NCBI GenBank assembly: GCA_037039925.1
Contig: JAXRKP010000206.1
Coordinates: forward strand, 99,501-163,500
From: Doris montereyensis
Taxonomy: Eukaryota > Mollusca > Gastropoda > Nudibranchia > Dorididae
Length of the DNA stretch: 64,000 nucleotides
Direction: 5' to 3'
Shown here: in pieces, positions 40,052 through 53,500 of the stretch
Layout: every line of letters begins with the position of its first letter
How positions within the stretch are numbered: position 1 is the stretch's first letter
Translations under genes and position numbers: made by a program
The notes under the pieces: model-generated
The model's input: the letters and a program-made list of their open reading frames with translations, nothing else
Database searches by the model: none
Told to the model about the DNA's origin: nothing

Positions 40052-43000
40052 CTGAGGGAAAGACATGTATAGCATATATATGTCAGATTATGAGTGACTA
40101 CATAGAGTATTGTGGGAATGATTAAGTGTGTAATTGTACAATCGATTCTGAATAGACCAAGCTACCCATTTCGCTGCTATGACAAAAAGGAGACCAGAAA
40201 AGTTTGCCCTGACTGTTAATCAAACTCAGGCCTCCTGGGTGCTAGTCAGACACTCTACTGACTGAGCTACTGACTACTTTACAATGATTAAATATTTCTT
40301 GTATTGTTTGTGTGAAGTAAATTTATGGTTTCCCACTAATAATGTTTTATTTTTGGAAAAAGAAAATTATTATTGTTTACAGCAGAATAATTGATAACAA
40401 GTAAACAACTGTAAAAATGGAATAGGAAGATACTGGAAATTTTTTTTATTGTAAGATAAGAAAATATAAGATCACTTTATTGATCTCAGATGAGAAAATT
40501 GACTTGGTCACATAATACAATTTTACAAAGCTACAAACAAATTTATATCTAAACATTAAAACACAACTAGAACAAGTTCACAAAGAGGAGTAAGTGAGGG
40601 GAAAGCAAATTGAAAAATTCACTCGATCATAGACAGTTGTACTGTCACGTTACAAATAAAATTCACAGTCAGACATTCTATCTAATTTAACACAGGGATA
40701 TAACAAGGAGCCTTTTTTAAAAGCTTGATTGTTCACTCTATGAGTATTTCCACATTGTCCTTTTGCTTCCACATTAAACAAATCGATAATAAACACTGTC
40801 TGTGTGATTACAAACTTTAAGTTTCAGAAAAGAGAAATAGAGTTAGTGAGGTGTTTACTTACAGCATCACTGTAGGAATGTTCTGTTTGCCGTGTGTGTC
40901 TGCTTCGAGGTGGAGATCTTAGCTCTGTCCTTCCACGGGATTCACTGCGACTTCTGGCAATAAAACCAAAAGAAGGTAATTTTGCAATCCACTTTATACA
41001 CTTGGCAAATCAGTACTAAAATCATCCCGACTGATGGTGGTGTGACGTGAGTGAACAGTTTGACTACAGTCTGCTGTAGGGGATTATACATTGTGTTTAA
41101 ATTGACACGACTCATCATGGCGATTCGCACCATAGTAGTATACGAGTACCTAAAATGTGTCAAAAGAAGTTTGGTAACAATCTAAAATGTGTCACATTGT
41201 AGTATACAGTTTGGTCCTAAAATGTGTCACCAGTAATCAGTACTAAAATGTGTCACCATAGTAATATGAGTAGTTTGGCCCTAAAATGTGTCACGATAGT
41301 TTTATAGTTTGGCCCTAAAATGTGTCACCATAGTAGTACGAGTAGTTTGGATGTGTCACCCTAAAATGTAGTTTGTCACCATAGTAGTATATGAGTAGTT
41401 TGGCCTAAATGTGTCACCATAGTGTATTAGTAGTTTGGCCCTAAAATGTGTCACCAGTAATATATGAGTAGTTTGGCCTAAAATGTGTCACCATAGTAGT
41501 ATACGAGTAGTTTGGCCTAAAATGTGTCACCATAGTAATGTAGTTTGGCCCTAAAATGTGTCACCATAGGTATACAGTAGTTCTCCTAAAATGTGTCACC
41601 ATTGTAGTATATGAGTAGTTTGGCCCTAAAAACAGTAGTTTGGTCTAAAATGGTTTGGCCCTAAAATGTGTCACCATAGTAGTATATGAGTCTTTGGCCC
41701 TAAAATGTGTCACCATTGCCTAAAATGTGTCACCACGAGTAGTTTGGCCCTAAAAATGTGTCTGAGGGGTATGTCAACCTAACAGTCTTTCGGAACATGG
41801 CACAGGGTCGGGTCAGATGTTCAGAGAAGAAAAATGTGCTAGAAAATACGTCTACACACGTCAGAACTCGACTGATACAGAGAGAAGTTTCTCCATTAAC
41901 AATCTTTGTTTGTTTATGAGAGGAGAAAAAGCCTCAATAAAGAAAACTTAAAAGCATTAGTGTTTCTTTATTACAATCAACAACTTTATTGCCTTTCTTC
42001 AAGGTAAATTTTCATCTCCTTTTTTCTCTGTGATTTACCCCAAATCAAGGAAATTTTCAGCAATTTTTGCAAATTCTTAACACTTTGACAAAATTTGTTG
42101 ACAAATTGTGACTTTTTTGGGCATATTTTGGCATCTTCTGAAATTTTAATTTTGCAAATTTCCATGGGAACAGGCTTATACATATATAACACATAACATA
42201 CACAAACACACTTCCAGATTTGATCACGTATCTATTATACATATATAGATGCATAAATCCTCATATTTCAAACAAAAGTTGCAATACATTTACATAAAGA
42301 AAATGAACAGATAAAATCTCTCAACGTTAGGTGTGATCCTTACCTCCTTCTCCGTCTGCTTCTCTCTTCATCGGAATCACTAAGATCGTGACTGTATTCT
42401 CTGACATGATAACGAGTCTGAGACTTTGACCGCCCTCTTGATCTGTCAGGAGTGTAATGTCTTGAACGTGAGGCTGATCTTGACCTTGGACGGCCATTTT
42501 GGTTGGCGAAACACTTCTGGAGAGAAGAGTTAATAAAAAAAGTGGTTGCACATAAGACTTTCATACAACTGGAAGACACAAACAGTGAGTCAAGTTTAAC
42601 AAATGATGCATGGAATGAAATCAACACTAAAGCTAAAGCTGCTGCACTCAAACCATACCTGGCATCTTGACCTCCAAGGTGCTGGGGTGAGGTAGAGGCG
42701 GTGTCAGGCTGACCTTGGTGGACGTAGTCGGCGTGAGTGTGGTAGCTGGATCCACCACACATGGGACAGGCACTGACGTATGTTCCATAAGATGGAGATG
42801 GTTGCTGAAATGCATGGCCATATCAGGGTCATATCAGGGTCATATAAGGGCCATTTGAACGTATTCTATTAAAAGATTTGTCAAAACCATATTTTTCCTT
42901 GTGTCCACACTAGAAGAAAAAAATTTGATCTATTGATAAATACTTATCATTGTAAAATTTTGAATGATACTATGATCAAATTCAAAACTTTGTTGCTGGA

Positions 43001-44503
43001 ACTTGTAAGGTTATAAAAGACTCCAAGATATATAGTACTAGCCTTTCATGGAAAGAACCAGTTTTAAAACTAAATTTCAAACATAACATACCTGTTTGCC
43101 ATAGAAAAGAGCCTTACTTTGAAACAAATCTTTAAAATGGCGTAACTGTGTGCCAAAGAAAGCAATCTAATTTTAAAACAAATCTTTAAAATGGCGTAAC
43201 TGTGTGCCAAAGAAAGCAATCTAATTTTAAAACAAATCTCAAACATGACACACCTGTGTACCATAGAAAAAAAGCTTAAGGCAAAATAAATATTAAACAT
43301 GGCAGGACTGTGTGCCATAGAAAGCAACCTAACTTTAAAACAAATCTCAAACACGACATACCTGTGTACCATACAAAAAAGCCGGCGTCAAAATAAAATA
43401 TCAAACATGACATACCTGTGTATCATAAAATAAGACCTAAAGTCAAAATTAAATATCAAACATGACATACCTGTGTATCATAAAATAAGGCCTAAAGGCA
43501 AAAATAAATATCAAACATGACATACCTGTGTATCATAAAATAAGGCCTAAAGGCAAAAATAAATATCAAACATGACATACCTGTGTGCCATAGAATGCAA
43601 CCTGACTTTAAAATAAATATCAAAAATGACATAACTGAGTACCATAGAATAAGGCCTAAAGGCAAAATTAAAAATCAAACATGACATACCTGTGTACCAT
43701 AGAAAAGAGCCAAAAGACAACATTAATTATAATTATCAAACATGACATACCTGTGTACCATAGAAAGAAGCCTGATTTTGAGCCCTGTAGCTGACATCTT
43801 CATGTGACTGGGTTCTCCTCCCGACACTGGGCACGCCACCATAGGCACCCTGAGGGCCAAAGCTAGACGGTTGCTGGGCACGACGGATTTGGTACCAAGG
43901 AGAATTTTCCGTTGTCCTTGCCCCTTGCTGATTGCCTGTGATCATAAAAGTATGTTTTCATGATGTTATTATAAATAAGACATGTAGTAAATTTAAAGAT
44001 TTAAGGCCATGTATACTATGTTTGCGTTGAACATTAAAACAAAAAGAATATGTAGATTTTACTCGAAAAAACTTGAGAAAATTTTCAACCGTTCGCGGGG
44101 CTCGAACCCACTACTTTTGGTTGAGAGGCCGACACCTTGCCTCTGGACTACTGAGTCCCCCTACAAAACAATAACAATAATAAAAAAATGTCCATACCCC
44201 AAATCAACAGTCCTCCCTCCCTCCCTCCTAGTTTAATTCAGATAAAACTGTCAACGACTTGAGATGACATCCTGTCAGTATAAATCATCACAAGTTTGTC
44301 GCATTGCGTAAGAGATCAACCATCCACACACACACATACACACACACACACACACACAACACACACCGGAATGCATCACACAACGAAAAGGCAAAAATGG
44401 TGATTTAAATAAGCTTCTGTGATGTGTCTGACCCCTGACAAGCATCCACTCTTACGCTTCCCTTCACTGGCTTCCACCATTCTCATACCATTTACAAACG
44501 AAA

Positions 44504-44534
<31 letters not shown>

Positions 44535-47500
44535 TAATGAAACATTCCTACAACACTGGTTATATCCATGACCGTTATAGATTTCAACTAAGGGCTTTGA
44601 TGTCATTTGACAACACTGGTTATGTCCATGGCTGTTTTAGATTTAAACTCAGGACATTGATGTCATTTGACAACACTGGTTATGTCCATGGCTGTTATAG
44701 ATTTAAACTAAGAGCTTTGATGTCATTTGACAACACTGGTTATGTCCATGGCTGTTATAGATTTAAACTAAGGGCTTTGATGTCATTTGACAACACTGGT
44801 TATGTCCATGGCTGTTATAGATTTAAACTCAGGGCATTGATGTCATTTGACAACACTGGTTATGTCCATGGCTGTTATAGATTTAAACTAAGGGCTTTGA
44901 TGTCATTTGACAACACTGGTTATGTCCATGGCTGTTTTAGATTTAAACTAAGGGCTTTGATGTCATTTGACAACACTGGTTATGTCCATGGCTGTTATAG
45001 ATTTAAACTCAGGGCATTGATGTCATTTGACAACACTGGTTATGTCCATGGCTGTTATAGATTTAAACTAAGGGCTTTGATGTCATTTGACAACACTGGT
45101 TATGTCCATGGCTGTTATAGATTTAAACTAAGGGCTTTGATGTCATTTGACAACACTGGTTATATCCATGGCTGTTATAGATTTAAACTAAGGGCTTTGA
45201 TGTCATTTGACAACACTGGTTATGTCCATGGCTGTTATAGATTTAAACTAAGGGCTTTGATGTCATTTGACAACACTGGTTATATCCATGGCTGTTATAG
45301 ATTTAAACTAAGGGCATTGATGTCATTTGACAACACTGGTTATGTCTATGGCTGTTATAGATTTAAACTAAGGGCTTTGATGTCATTTGACAACACTGGT
45401 TATGTCTATGGCTGTTATAGATTTAAACTAAGGGCTTTGATGTCATTTGACAACACTGGTTATGTCCATGGCTGTTATAGATTTAAACTAAGGGCTTTGA
45501 TGTCATTTGACAACACTGGTTATGTCCATGGCTGTTATAGATTTAAACTAAGGGCATTGATGTCATTTGACAACACTGGTTATGTCCATGGCTGTTATAG
45601 ATTTAAACTGAGGGCATTGATGTCATTTGACAACACTGGTTATGTCCATGGCTGTTATAGATTTAAACTCAGGGCATTGATGTCATTTGACAACACTGGT
45701 TATGTCCATAAACTGAGGGCATTGATGTCATTTGACAACACTGGTTATGTCCATTTAAGATTTAAACTCAGGGCATTGATGTCATTTGACAACACTGGTT
45801 ATGTCCATGGCTGTTATAGATTTAAACTAAGGGCATTGATCTCATCCACTATAAAGGGTTATTGACAATATCATTGTCAGAAAGGTGTGGTGTGTGGTGT
45901 CACAGATACAAGGTAAATAGCACAAACACAAACAGGTCAGAAAAGGAAAAAAGAAAAATTCCAATGAAAGAAGCAAAGCTTGAATAAAACAGCATGGCAG
46001 TCTATAAAAGTCAGTACAGTCTATATAAGGGAATAAAGTCTAAATAAGGTAGTACAATATACATAAGGTAGTGCAGTCTATATAAGGAAGTACAGTAAGG
46101 AAGTACTATATATACGGAAGTACAGTCTATATAAGGAAGTACAGTGTATATAAGGAAGTACAGTCTATATACGGAAGTACAGTCTATATAAGGAAGTACA
46201 GTCTATATAAGGAAGTACAGTCTATATAAGGAAGTACATAAGGAAGTACAGTCTATATAAGGACAGTATAGTCTATATAAGGAAGTACAGTCTATATACG
46301 GAAGTACAGTCTATATACGGAAGTACAGTCTATATAAGGAAGTACAGTGTACATAAGGAAGTACAGTGTACATAAGGAAGTACAGTCTATAAAAGATAGT
46401 GCAGTCTATGTAAGGTAGTGTAGTCTATACAAGGAAGTACAGTACAATGTATCATTGTCTATATAGTCAGTGCAGTCTATATAAGGTAATACAGTATAAA
46501 CCAGTACAGTCTATATGAGGCAGAGCCGTCTATTTAAGTCAGTGCCGTCTATATAAGGTAGTTTAGTCTATATAAGGTAGAAAGTCTATATATAAGGTAG
46601 TACAGTCTATACTATATAAGGTAGTACAGTCTATATAAGGTAGTACAGTCTATACTATATAAGGTAGTACAGTCTATATAAGGTAGTACAGTCTATATAT
46701 AAGGTAGTACAGTCTATACTATATAACATAGTACAGTCTATATAAGGTAGTACAGTCTATATATAGGTAGTACAGTCTATACTATATAACATAGTACAGT
46801 CTATATAAGGTAGTACAGTCTATATATAAGGTAGTACAGTCTATATAAGGTAGTACAGTCTTTATAAGGTAGTACAGTCTGTATAAGGTAGCACAGTCTA
46901 TATAAGGTAGTACAGTCTATATAAGGTAGTACAGTATATATAAGGTAGTACAGTCTATATAATATAAGGTAGTACAGTCTGTATAAGGTAGTACAGTCTA
47001 TATAAGGTAGTACAGTCTATATAATGTAAGGTAGTACAGTCTATATACAATGTAAGGTAGTACAGTCTATATAAGGTAGTACAGTCTATATAATATAAGG
47101 TAGTACAGTCTATATAATATAAGGTAGTACAGTCTATATAATGTAAGGTAGTACAGTCTACAGTCTATAATAAGGTAGTACAGTCTATATAATGTAAGGT
47201 AGTACAGTCTATATAATAGTACAGGTAGTACAGTCTATATAATATAAGGTAGTACAGTCTATATAATGTAAGGTAGTACAGTCTATATAAGGTAGTACAG
47301 TCTATATAATGTAAGGTAGTACAGTCTATATAAGGTAGTACAGTCTATATAATGTAAGGTAGTACAGTCTATATAAGGTAGTACAGTCTATATAAGGTAG
47401 TACAGTCTATATAAGGTAGTACAGTCTATATATAAGGTAGTACAGTCTATATAAGGTAGTACAGTCTATATAAGGTAGTACAGTCTATATAATGTAAGGT

Positions 47501-50500
47501 AGTACAGTCTATATAAGGTAGTACAGTCTATATAATGTAAGGTAGTACAGTCTATATAATAGTAAGGTAGTACAGTCTATATAATGTAAGGTAGTACAGT
47601 CTATATAAGGTAGTACAGTCTATATAATGTAAGGTAGTACAGTCTATATATAATATAAGGTAGTACAGTCTATATAATATAAGGTAGTACAGTCTATATA
47701 TATAGTCTATATAAGTAGTACAGTCTATATAAGGTAGTACAGTCTATATAAGGTAGTACAGTCTATATAATGTAAGGTAGTACAGTCTATATAAGGTAGT
47801 ACAGTCTATATAAGGTAGTACAGTCTATATAAGGTATAATATAATGGTAGTACAGTCTATATAAGGTAGTACAGTCTATATAAGGTAGTACAGTCTATAT
47901 AAGGTAGTACAGTCTATATAATGTAAGGTAGTACAGTCTATATAATGTAAGGTAGTACAGTCTATATAAGGTAGTACAGTCTATATAAGGTAGTACAGTC
48001 TATATAATGTAAGGTACAGTACAGTCTATATAATAGTACAGTCTATATAAGGTAGTACTATATAATATAAGGTAGTACAGTCTATATAATATAAGGTAGT
48101 ACAGTCTATATAATGTAAGGTAGTACAGTCTATATAAGTGTAAGGTAGTACAGTCTATATAATAAGGTAGTACAGTCTATATAAGGTAGTACAGTCTATA
48201 TAATGTAAGGTAGTACAGTCTATATAAGGTAGTACAGTCTATATAATGTAAGGTAGTACAGTCTATATAAGGTAGTAAGGTAGTACAGTCTATATAAGGT
48301 AGTACAGTCTATATAAGGTAGTACAGTCTATATAATGTAAGGTAGTACAGTCTATATAAGGTAGTACAGTCTATATAATATAAGGTAGTACAGTCTATAT
48401 AAGGTAGTACAGTCTATATAAGGTAGTACAGTCTATATAAGGTAGTACAGTATATATAAGGTAGTACAGTCTATATAAGGTAGTACAGTCTATATAAGGT
48501 AGTACAGTCTATATAATATAAGGTAGTACAGTCTATATATATAAGGTAGTACAGTCTATATAATGTAAGGTAGTACAGTCTATATAAGGTAGTACAGTCT
48601 ATATAAGGTAGTACAGTCTATATAAGGTAGTACAGTACAGTCTATATAAGGTAGTACAGTCTATATAAGGTAGTACAGTCTATATAATGTAAGGTAGTAT
48701 ATGTATGTAAGGTAGTACAGTCTATATAAGGTAGTACAGTCTATATAAGGTAGTACAGTCTATATAAGGTAGTACAGTCTATATAAGGTAGTACAGTCTA
48801 TATAATGTAAGGTAGTACAGTCTATATAAGGTAGTACAGTCTATATAAGGTAGTACAGTCTATATAAGGTAGTACAGTCTATATAAGGTAGTACAGTCTA
48901 TATAATGTAAGGTAGTACAGTCTATATAAGGTAGTACAGTACAGTCTATATAAGGTAGTACAGTCTATATAAGGTAGTACAGTCTATATAATAGTACAGG
49001 TAGTAGTACAGTCTATATAAGGTAGTACAGTCTATATAAGGTAGTACAGTCTATATAATGTAAGGTAGTACAGTCTATATAAGGTAGTACAGTATATGTA
49101 AGGTAGTACAATATAAGGTAGTACAGTCTATATAAGGTAGTACAGTCTATATAAGGTAGTACAGTCTATATAAGTGCAGTCTATATAAGGTAGTCTATAT
49201 ATATATAGGTAGTACAGTCTAAGGTAGGTAGTACAGTCTATATAAGGTAGTAATATAAGGTAGTACAGTCTATATAAGGTAGTACAGTCTATATAAGGTA
49301 GTACAGTCTATATATAAGGTAGTACAGTCTATATAAGGTAGTACAGTCTATATAAGGTAGTACAGTCTATATAAGGTAGTACAGTCTATATAAGGTAGTA
49401 CAGTCTATATAAGGTAGTACAGGTAGTACAGTCTATATAAGGTAGTACAGTCTATATATAAGGTAGTACAGTCTATATAAGGTAGTACAGTCTATATATA
49501 AGGTAGTACAGTCTATATAAGGTAGTACAGTCTATATAAGGTAGTACAGTCTATATAAGGTAGTACAGTCTATATAAGGTAGTACAGTCTATATATAAGG
49601 TAGTACAGTCTATATAAGGTAGTACAGTCTATATAAGGTAGTACAGTCTATATAAGGTAGTACAGTCTATATAATAAGGTAGTACAGTCCCTATATAAGG
49701 TAGTACAGTCTATATAAGGTAGTACAGTCTATATAGGTAGTACAGTAGTACAGTCTATATAAGGTAGTACAGTCTATATAAGGTAGTACAGTCTATATAT
49801 ATAAGGTAGTACAGTCTATATAAGGTAGTACAGTCTAGTAGTACAGTCTATATAAGGTAGTACAGTCTATATAAGGTAGTACAGTCTATATAAGGTAGTA
49901 CAGTCTATATAAGGTAGTACAGTCTATATAATAAGGTAGTACAGTCTGTATAAGGTAGTACAGTCTATATAAGGTAGTACAGTCTATATAATATAAGGTA
50001 GTACAGTCTATATAAGGTAGTACAGTCTATATAAGGTAGTACAGTCTATATAAGGTAGTACAGTCTATATAAGGTAGTACAGTCTATATAAGGTAGTACA
50101 GTCTATATAAGGTAGTACAGTCTAGTATATAAGGTAGTACAGTCTATATAAAGGTAGTACAGTCTATATAAGGTAGTACAGTCTATATAAAGGTAGTACA
50201 GTCTATATAAGGTAGTACAGTCTATATATAATAGTACAGTCTATATATATAAGGTAGTACAGTCTATATAAGGTAGTACAGTCTATATAAGGTAGTACAG
50301 TCTATATAAGGTAGTACAGTCTATATAAGGTAGTACAGTCTATATAAAATAGTACAGTCTATATATAAGGTAGTACAGTCTATATAAAGTAGTACAGTCT
50401 ATATAAGGTAGTACAGTCTATATAAGGTAGTACAGGTATATAGGTAGTACAGTCTATATAAGGTAGTACAGTCTATAAGGTAGTACAGTCTATATAAAGT

Positions 50501-53500
50501 AGTACAGTCTATATAGTACAGTAGTACAGTCTATATAAGGTAGTACAGTCTATATAAGGTAGTACAGTCTATATAATAGTAGTACAGTCTATATAAGGTA
50601 GTACAGTCTATATAAGGTAGTACAGTCTATATAAGGTAGTACAGTCTATATACAGTCTATATAAGGTAGTACAGTCTATATAAGGTAGTACAGTCTATAT
50701 AAGGTAGTACAGTCTATATAAGGTAGTACAGTCTATATAAGGTAGTACAGTCTATATAAGGTAGTACAGTCTATATAAGTATATACAGTCTATATAAGGT
50801 AGTACAGTCTATATATATACAGGTAGTACAGTCTATATAAGGTAGTACAGTCTATATAAGGTAGTACAGTCTATATAAGATAGTACAGTAGTACAGTCTA
50901 TATAAGGTAGTACAGTCTATATAAGGTAGTACAGTCTATATAAGGTAGTACAGTCTATATAAGGTAGTACAGTCTATATAAGGTAATACAGTCTATATAA
51001 GGTAATACAGTCTATATAAGGTAGTACAGTCTATATAAGGTAATACAGTCTATATAAGGTAATACAGTCTATATAAGGTAATACAGTCTATATAAGGTAA
51101 TACAGTCTATATAAGGTAATACAGTCTATATAAGGTAATACAGTCTATATAAGGTAATACAGTCTATATAAGGTAATACAGTCTATATAAGGTAATACAG
51201 TCTATATAAGGTAATACAGTCTATATAGGTAATACAGTAAGGTAATACAGTCTATATAAGGTAGTACAGTCTATATAAGGTAATACAGTCTATATAAGGT
51301 AATACAGTCTATATAAGGTAATACAGTCTATATAAGGTAATACAGTCTATATAAGGTAATACAGTCTATATAAGGTAATACAGTCTATACAAGGTAATAC
51401 AGTCTATATAAGGTAATACAGTCTATATAAGGTAATACAGTCTATATAAGGTAATACAGTCTATATAAGGTGGAGCAGCATGTGTCAGGCAGTAATTCAG
51501 TAATAAAAAATGAAAGTCAAGACATAATAAATTATATATAATTGAAACGTAAATAACCATGTTGAGTTGAATGAAAAGTCAGGTGACAGTGTTGACAGTG
51601 ATGATTAAGAATTTGGTTAGTTGGTTACATGTAGTATGGAGAAAAAGAGAAACAGAAAAGGGTTGCATGATAAAACAGTGATGTGAACACGACATCGGTT
51701 CAGAATTCTATTGTCCTAATTGCACATAATGCCACTAGCTCAGTTAATAAAGCGTCTGACTACACCACCCATGGGGCCCTAGTTCAATTCCCAAATAGAG
51801 CAATTTTTTCTGACCCTCATGTCGATCTAGCAGCAAAATGGGAGTAGTTAGGTCTATTCAACCTCATTGACAGCAAAGGCAGCATGGAAAGTAACGACAT
51901 ACTACAACATTATGTCGTAGGCCTATAAAAATCAGTACTCTACATCTGATTACCTTACGCTCAACTCTGAGTGGAGAATTTACTTTTTAAAATTTGAATT
52001 ACACCTAAATCTATTTTGAGAAACAAGGCTCCAAATTCCTCAGCTGGAAAGGAAATCTCTACTTAGGACAAACTGTGAATGAAATTAAAGATTTTTAAAA
52101 ATTTGATTTGATTTTACCCACATCCACAACTAAGGTGATGTCGAGATTTTTGTAGGACTGTTATAATTTCCCCAGAGTTAAACACCAAGAGATTTTTGGT
52201 AGGACTGTTATAATTTCCCCAGAGTTTAAACACAGAGTTAAACACCAAGAGATAGGACTGTTATAACAGAGTTAAACACAAGAGATTTTTGGTAGGACTG
52301 TTATAATCCCCAGAGTTAAACACCAAGAGACTTTTGGTAGGACAGGACCAGAGTTAAACACCTTTTTAGGACTGTTTCCCCAGAGTTCTAGGACTGTTAT
52401 AATTTCCCCAGAGGGACTAGGACTGTTATAATTTCCCCAAGTTCACCCGAGATTTTTGGTAGGACTGTTATAATTCCCCAGAGTTAAACTCAAGAGATTT
52501 TTGGTAGGACTGTTATAATTTCCCAGAGTTAAAAACCAAGAGATTTTTAACATGCACAGAGTATTGTGATCCGCACACAGGACCTCCTTTTTGTGTTTGT
52601 CTCTGATGGGAAGGTATCAATTCACCTACCTAGACCTGATTGTACTCTAAAAATATTCTAAAAAAAAATGTTTCAACCGTTTGGCGGGGCTTGAACTCAC
52701 GATTTTTGGATTGAGAGGCTGACACCTTGCCTCTGGACTACCGAGTCCCTAAATTAGAGACAAATACAGACTGCGCTTAGTGATAATTTTATCTGAGACA
52801 GGACAGATTGACGACAGTGAATCTGAAAATTGATTAAAACTCAGATGTGCAGCTAGGACAACATAATATCATTCTGAGCCAACGAAGAGTTAGTGAAATA
52901 CATGGGGTACAAACCAGTGCCATCAATCATCACATTTCTTCTCAACTCCTCCTCCTCCTCCTTGCCTTCACCTGTGTTAGAGTAGATCTTGGCACCACTT
53001 GGCGTTGTAAAAAACCCTCTGGAGGCCATCTGATTTCTCATGCCTTCCGTGCTGTAACGTGATGGCACGTAGTAGTTGTACATGGCTGCTGTCTGCTCGT
53101 CAGACAGTCCCGTGCGATGTAGTGCCGGAGAGGAACCAGTTGCCATGGCGACCATGGGCGACACTGGCTCCCCTGGGGCTTTTAAAACGCTGGCGCATCG
53201 ACAACGTCCGCACCGACGTCAGCGCCAGGTTGGTGATTGTGCCCCACGTCCCCTCTGCCTCGCCTCTGGTAGGGACGACGCTGACGGAGTCGATTGCGGA
53301 CGTTTTCCCGCGTGTTCCTCTCCTGTCCGGGCTGCCCTGCAGCTGATTTTTGCAGTGGGATGTCCGCGTAAGCGTCAGCAGCGGCGTAGCCCAGGGGGAT
53401 GTCCGCGCCATCGTACTGGCGATTTTGAGGTAGAGTCCAATACCACTCGTCCCACTCTCTCTCACGACCCCCGGAGAAGGAGTTTGCCCGCCTGCGAGCA

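Larger units (their letters stand above)
51995..52875. repeat. Dispersed repeat split by a SINE insertion
   Basis: Left part ~51995-52100 ('ttttgagaaac', 'cagctggaaaggaaat', 'ggacaaactg', 'gaatgaaatt') and right part ~52749-52875 ('tgagacaggaca', 'attgacgaca', 'gtgaatctgaaaa') both align with one contiguous stretch at 63540-63755. The intervening 52101-52748 is a family-B SINE. Confidence 0.6.
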
